A DNA stretch of 64,000 nt from Hysterium pulicare CBS 123377 (GCA_000467715.1 AJFK01000202.1:239855-303854); one strand, 5' to 3'. Positions 21,604 to 34,796 are shown, counted from the first letter of the stretch. Program-made: numbers and translations. The notes: generated by a model from the letters alone, not told the origin.

Positions 21604-23422
21604 TCAACGCCTCCTCCTACGCCTTAATTCCCAAGCTGAATCGAAATCCTCCCGTTCCTCCTCTTCGTCATCCACAACCTCTTCAACACCTTCCGCACTA
21701 TCATTGTGATCATGCGATTCTTCAAGGTGCCTGTAGGGTCTCTCCAATTGAGCTCGCGCAGCCTCCTCTTCTTGCATACCCACTTCGCCAAGCATGTACC
21801 GGCCAAGGTATAACACCGCATCTAGCATCTCTTTCCCTGTTGGCACGATATTCTCTTTGGGTAAAAGGAAACCGTAGCTACCCGTATCTCGAAGTTTTAT
21901 CTGGAATGCGTATTTCACTCTCAGCTCATGATAGAACCAGTCTAGAGCGCTACCGCCGCTTGACTCGATTCGAGGTAATATCGTCCGGTCTTTCTTCTCA
22001 TGCGGGTTCTTCGATACAGCAACGTTCCCTTCGCATGCCGACGTCACTTTATACCATTGACCTTTGCGAGAGATTCGAATGGCCTTGGCAAGGCCTAGTG
22101 CCACCTCCTCGAGATCTTCTAGGGTGGGCGGTTCGTTGGAGCAAGTGTAAGAGTAGGGGTAGAGTACCTGTTGTGAATACGAATGCAGGTCGAGGAATCC
22201 GACAAAATTTACATTATTATTTTCAGTCTCGTTCTTTGCCCAGTCGGAGAATCGCTTGGCCTCGACGCCATCAAATGGTACGTCTCCGGCGAAAGACTCG
22301 CTGCATGGGTTTGAGCGGGTTGATTCACCGTCCCACTGGAATGAATAGCTTCGGTCGAGGTCAACGCCACGACAGAATCGAAGGGAGGTAGGCTGCCGAT
22401 TTTTGCGCCATAAGCGGTCCGTCTCCCAAGAGTAGACGTAGCCATCTGGATTCAAAGTCGGGACAAAAACAAAATCGAATGCTTCAAGGAGGCGCGTTAT
22501 GGCTGGGGATTTGCCATATGAAGTGATCAAATTCCATGCGAGATAGTTGACCGTACTAACGGATATCCATTCTCGCGCATGTGAGCCACCGGTAATTAGT
22601 ACTGTCTTACGAGGTTGTGAAGGTTGGTCGTCATTCGTAGGGTGCACGCCAACTCTTAAACCAGGGATATCACGCCCTTCGTAGCTTATACCCACATTAA
22701 TTTTGCGTACGTGTGTTGTAAACATCGAGGCCATGAGGTTCATCCATGGATTGATAACAGAGAGAGGCTGGTAATCTTGGAAGAATATATTCTCGGACTG
22801 AGAGGAGGTACGCAGAGTGGGAGTAAAGGAACGGTCTTCGTGCGATTGGGTGGAAGAGGGCGACGGGTATGAATCGATAATGGCCTGTGCGAGGTCCAAA
22901 TCTTGCATAAGGGCTACATGAGAGTGTTGAAGCGATGAAGGAAGTAGGCCAAGAAGTGAAGGCACCTAGATGGTCAGTTACATGCATTCGATTGTGTCGC
23001 GTGCCTCTACTCACCACATCTTTCGCTATCCTGATATCGACCCAATTGTCGTTAAACTCCCAAACATCCAAGAATAATATGTCTGATGCTTCGGCCAATG
23101 CCTCGGCTTCTGCAGCAGAGCTGATAGTAAACCTCAAGACGATATCCTCTCCGTAACGCGCCAAGAGCTTCCTTGCTGGCGCTCCACTCGCAACTGGGCC
23201 TCCTTGTCCTCCGGATAGTGTACCAAGCGCGGTTTGTTTGTCTGGAAGCCCCCATATTCGCCGTATGATAGCATCTGATAGTATCCGCCATGGGCGTTGA
23301 GTGTGGTCATGACATGGAGTGCGAAAGAGAGAGCGACATTGGGACGACTCTAGATGCGGGGCGGCTTGAAGGGAAGGACAGAAGAGAAGTAAACTGAGCA
23401 CCGTAAAAGTGGGTTGGCGCAT
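21604..23422 (-). CDS. ECM14: Metallocarboxypeptidase-like protein Ecm14 (M14 pseudoenzyme)
   Basis: This secretory-pathway or vacuolar protein is related to carboxypeptidase A and linked to cell-wall organisation in yeast. Exons are 23015-23422 and 21604-22965 (minus), giving 589 residues. A signal peptide ([22 protein letters not shown]) is followed by a propeptide with the activation-domain fold ([28 protein letters not shown]) and then the M14 domain. Zinc ligands are present: GSHAREW gives His and Glu, and FLDLHSYSQ gives the second His. The residue that should be the catalytic glutamate lies in FQIKLRDTG, where the active enzymes have FELRDTG; lysine replaces it, as is known for Ecm14. 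The protein should bind zinc but not cut peptides. The C-terminal 50 residues are very acidic and then end in an arginine run. Confidence 0.93.
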
Positions 23423-24043
23423 TTGAGCGAGTGGCGCGTATGAATGGCTATGTGCTGAAGAGAACCGTATCTGTGTACTGGGTGTTGACAAGTGCCCAAT
23501 GCGTTGTCGAACAGTGAATGGCAATTGACAGGTGCCTGAACGGCGTACGACAGGGCCGGCGATGGCCTTGAGCAGCCACTGCCGGGCAAGCGAAGGCCAA
23601 GCGCTGGGACCTACTCCGACGCCCGACAGACAGCTCTCGTCGCCCTGCAGTTGGTGAGCCCAGACCAGCATTCAAGCAAGAAGCAAGAAGCAGGTCTGCA
23701 GCCCATGCAACCCTTCCAACACCATCGTTCTGTCAAGCCTGGGACTGTCTGCTAAAGCGCCCGCTGTACTTCTTACATCTTACAGTCACCCACACCACAA
23801 CCACCACATTGGCCTTGATTATCTTCACCCCATCCATCCGTCACTCGTTTCGCTCACACTGATCCTTCGGCATCATACCCCCCCTGCGCGCACCGCCGCA
23901 CTGTTCCACCTCAGCTCAGCCTTACGACGCACATCTCTATCCTGGACAACACAACCACCTCCTAACCCGCCGACCCAGCCGTGCCATGTCCGCCCCGTAT
24001 CACCGATGCATGCGTGAATGAATTACTAGGCCAAGAGAGCGCA
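23423..24043. promoter_or_regulatory. Divergent promoter ECM14 / Sec7-PH gene, with a uORF
   Basis: This 621-bp segment lies between divergent genes. The part before 24043 is C/T-rich, as is common upstream of fungal genes. On the plus strand an 11-codon upstream reading frame (ATG 23986, stop 24019-24021) precedes the main start at 24044 and is in a different frame from it, so it could lower translation of the exchange factor. Confidence 0.5.
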
Positions 24044-27000
24044 ATGCCTATAAAGGCCCTCCGACCGAATCGCAGTGAGAAGGACCTTAAACGCCGAAGT
24101 ACCCTCGACCCATCCGGCCTCTTCAAACGTGGAGCGAACAAGTCCGTCGAATTCCTGAGCCCGAACCGGTTTGCTGCATACCACGATGGCGACCGAGCAG
24201 CTTCATTCGAGGTTCCAAGGACCTCACCGTCCGCCGAGAACCAAGGCCCTCCCTCACCTCCTATCCAAGAACATACTCCGATGACGAGGCGGTTCAGTGT
24301 CCTGAGATTCAGGCATGCTTCGGATTCGCAGTTGTCGGTTAAAGCCAAAGAACAGGCCGCTGCCGATCAAGCACCGCCTGTTCCCGCTCTACCTGCTGGT
24401 AAATATCATACTTGTGGACTCCAACAACGGGACTATACTGACATATGGTGTATTAGCTCCCGCTATTATCACGACTGCACCGACCGTAGTAGAGAATCAG
24501 GAAGATCCGCCGAAGAAGAGAAGCAGACTCCAGCAACTTGCTCATCGACGACGCTCTTTCGATCCCCAGTCCGCCGATCGCCCCAGTCTGGGTAGAAAGT
24601 CGATGGATAAAAAGGGCAGCTCGGATGTCAAGCGTGGCCCATTTGGGATAACAAGAGGACAGATTTCTGGTGCAGAGGAGCCTGGAAGGTTGTCCACAAG
24701 TCAACGGCCACCTGCGGTTGCTGAGTCCAGTTATGAAGGCAATTCCACCTTGTCCCTTCCTGTTCCGAGAATGTCTGATTCGTCGCGATCGGACGGGAGT
24801 TCAGGCGACCACATCTCCTTCGCGAACACTCCAACCCCGAGGCCAGCACTCAAGTCCAACCACAGCAGGTTTGCATTTGGGCGGCGGAACAAGCAGCGAG
24901 CATCATTATTCCCGTTACCTATGAAAATACCTCCACCAGATCTTCCTAATACGGCGCCTGCAACTCCCCGTGCCTCCACGAGTGCTATTAGTAATGGTTC
25001 AGCAAATCATTCTCCCAATGCAGAAAGCCCTCCTTTGATCGCTCTCAACCGAGCACACTTCCAGGACCAGGAGAATGGAACGAAAACCCCTCCGATGCCC
25101 TCTCCAGCCAATGTAGCGCTTGCGGCTGCCTCAATGAACTTTGCTGGCCCGGGTTCAGGTCTGCTAAGAAACGACTCAACGAAATCCGTTCGATCCTCTC
25201 ATTCGTCACCGAACTTCGCCCCAATGCGCCTAGGTCTGCGAGGTCGGTCGTCAACAATGAATTCGATGGGTGGAAGATCCGATGATGCACCTCCGCCAAC
25301 TCCACCTTATGCGGCAAGTGGGAGAAATTCTACCTCGACTGCTGGCCGCAGTAGCTTGAGCAATCTATTTGGCATAGGACACAGATTTCGCCAGGATTCA
25401 GAACCACACTCCCCTAGGCATGGGTCTCCTGCTTATGGGCTGAACGGAAGATCGTCGTCTCATACATCCTTAAACATCAGTCGAGAGGCTTTGATATTGC
25501 CGCACCGTGAGGAAGGAGAGCCACCTGGTCGTTTTCTCGAAAGACTGGAAGAAGTCATGGATCGAGGCGTCATTGCCAGCATTTTGACGAAAACCGATGA
25601 CTCGTTCTCGCTTGCCGTCCTACGTAGTTACATGCGGAAATTTGCCTTCTTCGGCGATCCAATCGACATGGCCATCAGGAAATTATTGATGGAAGTCGAG
25701 CTGCCGAAGGAAACGCAGCAGATTGACAGAGTGTTGCAGGGATTTGCAGATCGCTACCACGAATGTAACCCTGGCATCTATATCGATCCGGGTAAGTTGC
25801 ATGTCACTTCTGGAACATAATACACTGACAGCCATATAGACAAGGCGTATTTCATTTCCTTCTCAATTGTCATTCTTCACACCGATGTCTTCAACAAGAA
25901 CAACAAACGCAAGATGCAACGAGGAGATTACATCAAGAACTCTTCTTGTGAAGGAGTCTCGGATGATGTCCTTGGCTGCATATACGACAACATCGCCTAT
26001 ACGCCCTTCATCCACTTCGAAGACGATATCGACGTCAAGGGAATTGCTTCGCGCAGAAGCAAGAAGACCGCGCTTATTAAAACTTCAATGAATGATCCTG
26101 CGAAGAAGGCAGCTCGTGAGCCACTTGACCCGTATACCCTAATTTTTGAAGGCAGACTGGACGTTCTACGGCCCACCATCAAGGATGTCATGAACCTCGA
26201 CGACCCATACAACTACCTTGGCACGGCCTCGTCGCTTGATACGCGAACGATCAACAACTCGTTCTCAAAGTATGGCGTTATTCAAATAGTGTCGTCACGA
26301 TCAAGGCCTGAAGCATTTATGTCCCAATCAGATAACCCCAATGAAACGTCAGTCGGCATTGTTGAGATGCCAGTCACAAAAGTCGGGGTTTTGTGGAGGA
26401 AAGATCCGAAGAAGAAAGCAGCGAGATCACCCTGGCAGGAATGGGGCGCGGTTCTTACGCGATCCGGCCTCTCGTTCTTCAGGAATTCCGGATGGGCTAA
26501 GAATCTTATGCATCAACACGATCAGCACATCAAGAACGGAAATACTGGCCCTGTTATATTCCAACCTCCACTACAAGACTTCAAGCAAGACCATATTATA
26601 CCCATGGATGGTACAGTCGCACTGGTGGACAACACTTACAAGAAGCATAAGCATGCTTTTGTCGTATTCTCCAAGGCTGGAGAAGAGACTTATCTCGCAG
26701 ACAGCGAAAATGATTTGAATGACTGGCTAAGCAGACTGAATTATTCTGCCGCATTTGAGACGATGGGTGTTAGACCGAGAGGCCTCGTTGGAGGGTTGTA
26801 CGAGGGTCAAAGGAATCGAGGAATCCGCAGGCTGGAGTCGTCGCACTCGACCAAGTCCATCGCGACAGCAACTGGAGATGTCACCATCCAGAGTGGGAAG
26901 ATCGATAACCATTTTGCTCAGCAGATGATGAACGCTCGAAGAGAGTTGATGCAATTACGAATCTCCGAGTCTGAGGAGAGGTTAGTGCAATCGATCAGAC

Positions 27001-28436
27001 AGCTCGAGAATCGGCTGAGGGATGCGAGACATCTTCAAATTCTCGCCCCTGTGCAGCCGAAAACAAGAGAACTTCTTATCCTCGCAGCTGGCCGACTCGC
27101 AGCAAAACTCAAATGGGCTCGGATAGAGATATGGCGCATGAAATGCCATCGAGATATCCTTGCTCAGGAATTGGAAGAGGAGAAGAACATGGCGAACGAA
27201 AGACAAGCCCGAATCGATCATATTGCCGGAATTTCGATTCCGACTCAACCTACGCAGATGCAATCCCCTACGCAGCCATCAGAAAAGAAGTTGCGGATTG
27301 GCAGCCTTGCGCGACTCAGTTCAAAGGCTAGTACAGTACCCAACGGGCAAAAACCCCCAGCTTCTCCTAGCTTATCTGTACGGCCTGGCACAAAGTCCTC
27401 TCGTGATACGGAGTACGGTGATGATGTTTTCAAAACGCCGCCTGAGACTTCTCGCCAGTCTAGTCCCAGCCATCCACCTGGCTCCTGGGAGTTGCCTCCG
27501 ATGTCATTTAGTCCTGTATCATCGAACCCTAGGGCTTCCATCACCAGCGGCTCCAATCAATCTCCCAACCTCATCGCTCGCGAGCATAGACCTTCTGTCT
27601 CCACTGTTGGTGATAAGACTGTGGATTCCGAGGCAATCTCCGATACTGCATCCCAGTATACCACCCCGCCTCCTGATGCTGAATTCCGTCAAGACGAGCC
27701 GCGGACTCCTGGCCCGCCTACTGTTGATGGATTGCGTCCTGATACTGCATCTGATTCTGACGCTCCACCTGCCCCGCTCACTGGGTCCCCAGAATCGCGC
27801 TCCAAAGTTCGCAGGAGTTTACATCGCACGTTACGAGATTCTTCCCACAGCGGATCTGCACATCGCCGCAGTCACAAGGGCAGAGACTCCGCCTCGACTG
27901 TGGTCAGTGACGATACACCCGAAAGCGAAGGTCTCTCAAGAGCTAAAGGAAGCTTCACTGTCCATGGGAAGAAGGCCTCAGTCATTACCTTTGGGTCTGA
28001 ATGGCAGAATGTGCCCGCGGAAGAGAGATTGAAAGTGCGCAAGCAGGCTCAAGTGGTAGTGCCGGAGTCTGCAATGGGAGACGAAACGGATGACCAGGCC
28101 ATGTCTATTGCAAGCGGTAGCACCGCTACAGCTCCGAGCTGGCAGTTGGCACAAGATGAGGATGCTACCCCAAGACCATCCACATATAAGAACCGAGAGG
28201 ATCGACATGTATCCTCACAAACAATTGTCCCACAAATGTCTAACGGTTCTATTAATGGGCTTGCAGCTGACGCGGGAAATCAGAAAGTGAGTGGGACTGG
28301 GGACGAAAAATTGAAAGAGGAGGAGCTAAGAGCAGATTACACGGTTGATGACAAACAGGCTCTCAATGAGAATGACGACTCTGGGCCCGACGCAGTCAGG
28401 CTGGAAAGTCCAAAGCCGCAAGCCGTCGAAGCATAG
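24044..28436 (+). CDS. Sec7-PH guanine nucleotide exchange factor for Arf (Yel1/EFA6-like)
   Basis: Sec7 domains load GTP on Arf GTPases; the Sec7-PH arrangement matches yeast Yel1 and animal EFA6/PSD, which act on Arf3/Arf6 at the plasma membrane and sites of polar growth. Exons are 24044-24398, 24457-25791 and 25840-28436, giving 1428 residues. The first 460 residues are Ser/Pro-rich and probably disordered. The Sec7 domain spans about 463-640. The catalytic glutamate is in LPKETQQIDR (about residue 537), and motif 2 is FSIVILHTDVFNKNNK. A PH domain lies at about 745-880 (GVLWRKDPKKK to NDLNDWLSRL). A coiled coil follows (EERLVQSIRQLENRL), and then a long Ser/Pro tail. Splicing at both introns restores continuous domain sequence. 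Which Arf it serves is inferred from the architecture. Confidence 0.9.
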
Positions 28437-29506
28437 CTTTGATTCGTGCCCACCTTTCTTCAATTCACTCCCAGCTTGTGTTGCGACCAAAGCAAGGATC
28501 ACGGACTGTGCACTCTTCAACAGCATATTTTTGATTCGTTGTATTTCATGCTTCATGCACTTTACACGCACGACTCGTATACTTAGAACCCCTCCTCTTT
28601 TCTTCTCGTCTCTTCTTTTCTGGGTTCTTCAGCTGGCCCTGCATGGCGCCCCGGGGGCTTGGGAAATAGGAAAATAACTGGACTGAGTAGCGTTCTCGCT
28701 CTTCCTTTTCATTGCAGATGTACATAACATAGACTTTGGAACGGTGCACTGGCAATTTTCTTTTGGCCACCAAGGACACTTCCTACTCTATGCAAAAAAA
28801 CTTGGTTTACGAAGCTCTAGGGCTGGTATGACGGGGCTTTGGGACGAAGTTGGACGCCGGAAGCGGACTTTGTGCATCTTATGGCTTTTGGGTTGTATGG
28901 AGCAATGGCGGAGATTTGATGGCGATGTCGTCGAAATATACCTATCTGCTTTTTCAGAGCAAACCTAATTCATCATATACCCAAAATTCGAATTGATTGC
29001 CCAGACTACCTAGGAATGCTGGATTCGGTACCCGTACTCGACGGCTATCTAAGACTCCATCATCGTAATATAGTAGTTCGGAAAGGCATCATAGATTAGT
29101 AGTACGTCTGAAAAACACTCGAGGCAAGATTGCTGGAAAAGTAATGGTGATTCGATATTGGTCACGTGTACTTCAGTAGACCCACTCCAATGTTCCGAAA
29201 TCACTACTTCATTCCCATAGCATAACGGTCCTATTCATGAAGCATTCGATAGACTCGAGCACTTTCAAAGACAAAGGGATAGTAGGTATACATCACCCTA
29301 ATAGAGCTCCCGCAGGAAGACTGTGCCGAGGTTGACGCAGACCTCCACCTCGAGCTATACGTTTGTCGAGAGTCATGAAGCATATCTCACATACAACCTG
29401 AATTGAACCTCAAAAAGCTTCAGATCCTTCTCTCCTATCTGTCGTTTGCCATTACTTCTCCAATATTCACCATTCAAGTTTCATTGAACCAAAAAAACGT
29501 TCCAAA
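28437..29506. other. Intergenic DNA
   Basis: About 1.1 kb without a recognisable gene between two plus-strand genes. It contains a GTCACGTG site near 29160, about 350 bp before the SDR gene, a possible bHLH-type site. Confidence 0.4.
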
Positions 29507-30524
29507 ATGACGCACAACGCCTCAACCCAAGATCTCTCCGTCTCCAACCTCTTCTCTTTCAAAAACCACATCGCCCTAATCACAGGCGGCGCCACGGGCC
29601 TCGGCGAAATGGCCGCTCAAAGCTTCGTGCAAAACGGCGCAAAAGTAATCATCGCCAGCCGCAAAGAAGCAGAACTAAAAGCCACAAGCACGCGTCTCAA
29701 CAACCTCGGCCCCGGAACCTGCTCCTACATCATCGCAGACTTGAAAGACAAAGCCGGGTGCGAGCGACTCTGCGCCGAGGTGAAGAAGAGAACGGATCGG
29801 TTGACGGTGCTGGTGAATAATACGGGGGCGACGTGGGGAGACGACTATTATGATTTCCCGGAGAGCGCGTGGGATAAGCTTATGGGGTTGAATGTTAAGA
29901 GTGTTTTTTATATGACGGTTGGGTTGGAGGGGTTGTTGAGGAAGGGGGCGAGTATGGATGAGCCGGGGAGGGTTATTAATATTGCGAGTATGGCGGGGGT
30001 GAGTACGAGTGATGTTACGACGGGGGAGGGGGGTGGGTTGTCGAAGCCGGGACATGGGACTTTTAGTTGTGAGTTTAGGTTTTTACTTTTGCCTATGGGC
30101 AGGTCTGAGAGGTACTGACGTTGGTGGTAGATGGTCCATCTAAAGCGGCTTGTATACATCTGAGTAAAGTCACGGCTTCGAAACTTGCGCCGAAGAATAT
30201 CATGGTTAATTGTATTTGCCCGTAAGTCCCTCACTCTCCTCGCCCTCGTCAGTCCTTGCCCAGCTCGTTCTTCCATCTCATATACTCACTCGCCCCAGCG
30301 GCGTGTTCCCATCCCGAATGACAAGCTTCGGCCTAAACAAATACATGGATAATCTACTGCTCGGTCAACCCACCGGTCGTATCGGTAAACCATCCGACTT
30401 CGCCGGCCTCGTTCTCTTCCTAAGTAGTTCCGGCAGCGCGCACATCACGGGTAACGTGATTGAGATTGATGGCGGGAGTACGCTGAGTGGGTGGAGAGGC
30501 AAGCGAAACGAGAGTAAGATATAG
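29507..30524 (+). CDS. Short-chain dehydrogenase/reductase (SDR), classical type
   Basis: This is an NAD(P)H-dependent oxidoreductase with strongest likeness to 3-oxoacyl-ACP-reductase and RhlG-like fungal SDRs; its substrate is unknown. Exons are 29507-30068, 30131-30221 and 30299-30524, giving 292 residues. The cofactor motif is TGGATGLGE (residues 26-34). NNTG replaces the usual NNAG. The catalytic Ser is in INIASMAG, and Tyr and Lys are in YGPSKAA, with that Tyr codon split by the first intron. The C-terminal part shows CPGVFPSRMT, GRIGKPSDFAGLVLFLSS and VIEIDGG, typical of the family. The cofactor is probably NADPH, judging from the arginine in IASRKEAEL after the second strand. The G-rich codon use at 29800-30060 differs from the surrounding exon. 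Confidence 0.92.
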
Positions 30525-31711
30525 TATGTATAGTAATGCGTGCTGGCGGAGAAATGGTAAGCAGGAGTCCGCCTTATTCTGAACAATAGTGGTGAGTGAT
30601 ACATGCTAAGGCAGTGAGCCACGGCTCTTGTACACATACATACAACCATTTGCGTCAGTGTTCTTGATTCATGTTACGCTTGCTCCCGTTATTATAACCC
30701 GCTATGACTTCTGATGTTGATAACCTCGCTCGAATCATAATCGATCCACGAAGCTACCGTTTCGGTCGATTCCTAGCTCCTCGCCGTGCTTTGTAAGGGT
30801 ATCGTTAGGGTGAGTCAGAGGGAGACAACAAGCTTGAGCGACGTGTGCGCTAAATTGGTGGAGAGATCACGTCTTTTGGAGCTCAGAGTGCGGATGGGAA
30901 TGATGTGCTCGTGAGGATAGGAAGGAATGGGTTGAGCAAGGAGGTTGAAGCATGAGCATGCATGCAAATCAAGAACTCTAGAACCGGTTAGCAGCCTTGA
31001 ATCCTGCTTAACCGCTTTCACAACCATTCTTCCAGAGACTTGTTGTGGACCTGTGGTGAGGATCCATTCGGCTGTCATGTTCATGTCCACGCAAAGTCGT
31101 TTTCCGTGGAGCTTCAAAGAGATCAAGGTCATGTATCCAATTAGGGTCCTCATTCCACGCTAGGCGTTTTCTGTTAGGGGCGAGGTCGCGATTGGAGCGT
31201 GAAGGAGAAGGAGCTGATAATGCAACCCCAGAGATCATCTCTGTTACAGTGACACTTCGAAGTTCACAAGGCAATGTCGTGTCCTGAGGGTAATGCTCCC
31301 TGGACGCCAATTCGGTCTAATGAATCATTAATGATTACACTGCATGTCACTGACCGCGCATATGTAAGACGTATGGCAGCAATGCAGGATTCCAACCCAA
31401 ATAATGAACAGTGAGTCAGTGGCTATTTGATTTCATCCACCGGCCTTTGGTATGAAAATAGAAGCAAAGGTTCAGTTTTCAGGTATTTTCATAGTGGAAA
31501 ATTCGATGCACCCTACTATTACACAGAATCTCTTCTCCGAAGCGTTTCTTCCAAGTTTGGTTTCAAGGAGTGAGGAACATCAGTAAATCGCATCTTTCTA
31601 TGGCATAGATTCTGGGAAGAACTTCAATTGTACTCGAAAATGGTAAAGAGGTAGATCCTCTTAGAAGGGGTGCTTCTAGGTTACTTTCCCAGAATTACTT
31701 AGAAGCTTAGG

Positions 31712-31788
31712 GAAGCAAATCTTCCGTAAAGTTGACCTTCTCAGACGCTTTCAAAGGATCGTCAAAACCGACCAAGAAGCAAATCTTC
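31712..31788. repeat. Spaced 13-bp direct repeat GAAGCAAATCTTC
   Basis: The 13-mer GAAGCAAATCTTC occurs at 31712 and again at 31776, a period of 64 bp. Its ends (GAAG/CTTC) are themselves inverted. Similar GAAG/CTTC pairs are frequent around 31600-31860. The role is unknown. Confidence 0.5.
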
Positions 31789-34771
31789 TCGGAATCGTTG
31801 CTTCTGAGTTGGCTGCTAACAAGTCAGTGAGGTGTTGAGGAAGCGACCTTCCACTGGAATAAGAATTGCAAGTTGTCTCTAAAACGCCTTGTTTGCGACT
31901 GTCAAGAGAGCTTACAATTTCGTCAGCTTCAATTTAGAATCTAACCAAGCGCACAATAACGTCATTAGACTCGATTCGCTCTACGGATACCAGATACTAA
32001 TCATAGTACATTTTAGACTCCTAGCGACTGAATAAAACCTTACCCGCGTTCAGCGCGATCCTCCCGGCTAACCTTCCTCAACAGCAACTGAAGATTCCTA
32101 TAACTCAACGAGGCACATTAGAGAGAGCGCTGAGTCGTCTCTCCCTCCGCGGGGTCTATTTAGGCGTCCATTGCTAGCATATAAGGCCGTCGACGGCTTA
32201 TTCGCACCGGCGAGAAAGCCGGTGGTACAAGGAAATCCTTCAAAAGTAGATTCCTCAACAACTTCATAGCGTGTTTTGACTAATGCGGAAAAGGAGTTGA
32301 CCTGGTTTTCGGTATGTGCACCTCCTGTAGCTAGATCGTGGAAGCCCCTGGAATACATTCTCCGAGGATTATGGTTTATCTGCAAGGAGATGTGCTAATG
32401 CGGCCGTAGAAAAGCATTCTGGTTGAAGAACTCTAGAATAATTGGGCTTTTGAGCTCGCGTAAATGAAACTGCAGATGCAAGCAGGAGGCCGGGAAAGCT
32501 TGTGATGAACATAATATTGATATGGTTAGAGTTTCGTAGGGGTTAGCGACTCGACTTAGACGTTCTATAGGGCCGAGATGCAGGTCCGAAAATCGGAGGA
32601 AACTCCGCTGGAAGAAAAGCTGACAGCAAAGAAAGGGGGTTGTGCCACGTTCGATGACTCGATCGTTTAGACTAAAAAAGAACACATGTAGCATGAATCT
32701 GTGGATGGAGTGTAACTTTATGAAGGATTCCTTAGAAATCATGAGACGGTTCTAGACTCCAAGTATCCAGTAACCTGGTATAGGGATGAAAGTGAACGTG
32801 GGGTAACGGGCGGGCCGATCCGCCAGCGTTGGTGATTGATGAATGGCAAAGAGCGGAGTTAAGTCCGTAAGCTTGATGATTCGAATTTGGAAGGAAGCCG
32901 CATGAATCGAATGTTTGGCTTTCGGCATCGTCAGGCATCACCTACTATCATCGCGCTCATCCAATGAATATCTGACGAGCAGGAATATTCCGTCGGCAGA
33001 ACATCAAGGTCGCCAGCCACCGCAGAACCATATCGCAGCAACAAAAATACCAACGTGCAACATGGCAGACCACTATTGGGTTGGTGCTCTCAGTCAACGT
33101 CTGGCCAAAGAGCGCAACGTCAATCCGCATGGCCGTTGACTGATTTCGAAGAACCATGCTATCTCTTGTGTACGTGAATGCAGCTGATGCATGGACGATG
33201 AGAGTTCCGAAGTTTCTACCGAAGAAAACCGATGCGAGGATACCGAATGAAGCATAACTGCCCAATTGTCCTGAAGAAGGAAGAAGTTGCGCAAAAACCT
33301 CGCAAATCGAGAAAGCATGTTGTTTCTCCGGAGAGACTAGCCGTAATAGAAATAAAACAGGAGAAGGGTCCCGCTTTCTGTTGACATATAGGCTCCGCGG
33401 GATCTAAGCTGTCGTCTTCTCGAAGCGTGGTTGGTCGAGACGATGCTGTGAAACGCAGAGGTTCTTGAACGGTGAGACACTCTGGACGAGACGTCCCGGT
33501 GTCCGTCAACTCAAGCTACATGGAAGTATGCACGGCAAGTTCCTGTCGAACCGATGGCGTATACACTGTGTAAAGCAGTGAGAGAATGATGTAGCTTTTG
33601 CGAACTACCTTTACCAACGTGCGAGTGCGGCAAGCTTCCATCTAGACGGTCCAGGGAATGACACAATGTTTGGAGGGTATAATGGCTAGAATTCGATTGT
33701 GTGGCAATAGCCTCTTCGAAATTCAAGGGCTGCAGGGGGCTTATTGACGACAGAAATAGTGCGCATTGCCCGCGGGAAGGGTGCACGGCGAAGAAAGAGT
33801 TGTGGTGCTCCAGAACCTTAGCTGCGGCGCTTATCAAGGATCTTAGCGAGCAATATGTGCAGTGCCATACATCCTGACGCCGGCATATGCATAAATTATA
33901 TGATAGCCGATGGGGTCGAAGCCGCGGTTCGTAATCGGATTGTAAAGCGTAGTCTTCATACAGAGCCTCGTGCCCTCACACTTTTCTTTCCCGTGAGCTC
34001 GTGAACAAAGTTGAGAATGCCTAAGACTCCTTCACATATTGTATGGTAATGGTTCCTCAAGGCCCGTAGAAGAACTGGAGAGTTACTGTTAGGATGAGCG
34101 GAGTGAAGATTCAGTCTCTATAACCAGCCCGTGTATTTGGTTTGGTTTCCACGAGTGAGCGGGTTCTCACATGAGTCGTCCCATTTTCGAGCCTTGCTGC
34201 ATTCCTGTAATCGAGTTCGGTTGCTGCCTTGCCGCTTTCTTGATTAGAGCGGTTTTCTCATAAGATGATGTGATATATCACTTTCTGAAAAGATGCCTCA
34301 GTATGTGGATTCCCTCGTAAAAGAAAATTCGCCGAGTAGAAACTTGGTAATGTGGGGGGCAAGGCTGTACGAAATATCAGAAGGATCTGTGAAGATCTAC
34401 AATTGGCGGGAGATTTTCCAAACGGAGATTAAGTAGTGATTCCGACGTGCGTACAGTATCCTTGGTGGCTGTGATAGAGAAAGTGCGGTACTGGAAGTTC
34501 CTGGGTCTTTGTAGATGAATCAAATCGGCTATGGTCCGTCCCAGGTAATTGGTTAGTGTATGTAGACGGAATATATGGATCGGCGATGAGACGGGCACGA
34601 GCTTCAGACCTATGAGACCGTAAATAGGTAGGGCTGATATCAGTTGGACGAATGACACTAAGAAGCTGGAAATTACGATGAAAAGCAACGTCCCCCTGGA
34701 GTAGGTGTCATCCACAGATCTGCGTCAGTCAATACATGACGCCAACATACGTTGCAGCTTAGGTTGTGAAA

Positions 34772-34796
34772 GCAATACATTGTATCAATGTATTGC
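34772..34796. repeat. Perfect 11-bp inverted repeat with a 3-bp loop
   Basis: GCAATACATTG (34772-34782) is followed by TAT and by its exact reverse complement CAATGTATTGC (34786-34796). It lies inside the gene-poor stretch, so it could be a binding site for a dimeric protein or a hairpin in an RNA. There is no nearby T-run to suggest a terminator. Confidence 0.8.

Noticed and set aside
27160-28032. A 290-codon open frame inside the Sec7-PH gene in another plus frame
   Set aside because: The main frame encodes the coiled coil and Ser/Pro tail continuous with the PH domain; the second frame is a by-product of biased codons.
29675-30055. Minus-strand Arg/Pro/His-rich frame opposite the SDR gene
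   Set aside because: It is the complement of G-rich SDR codons and lacks any domain, start context or splice signals.
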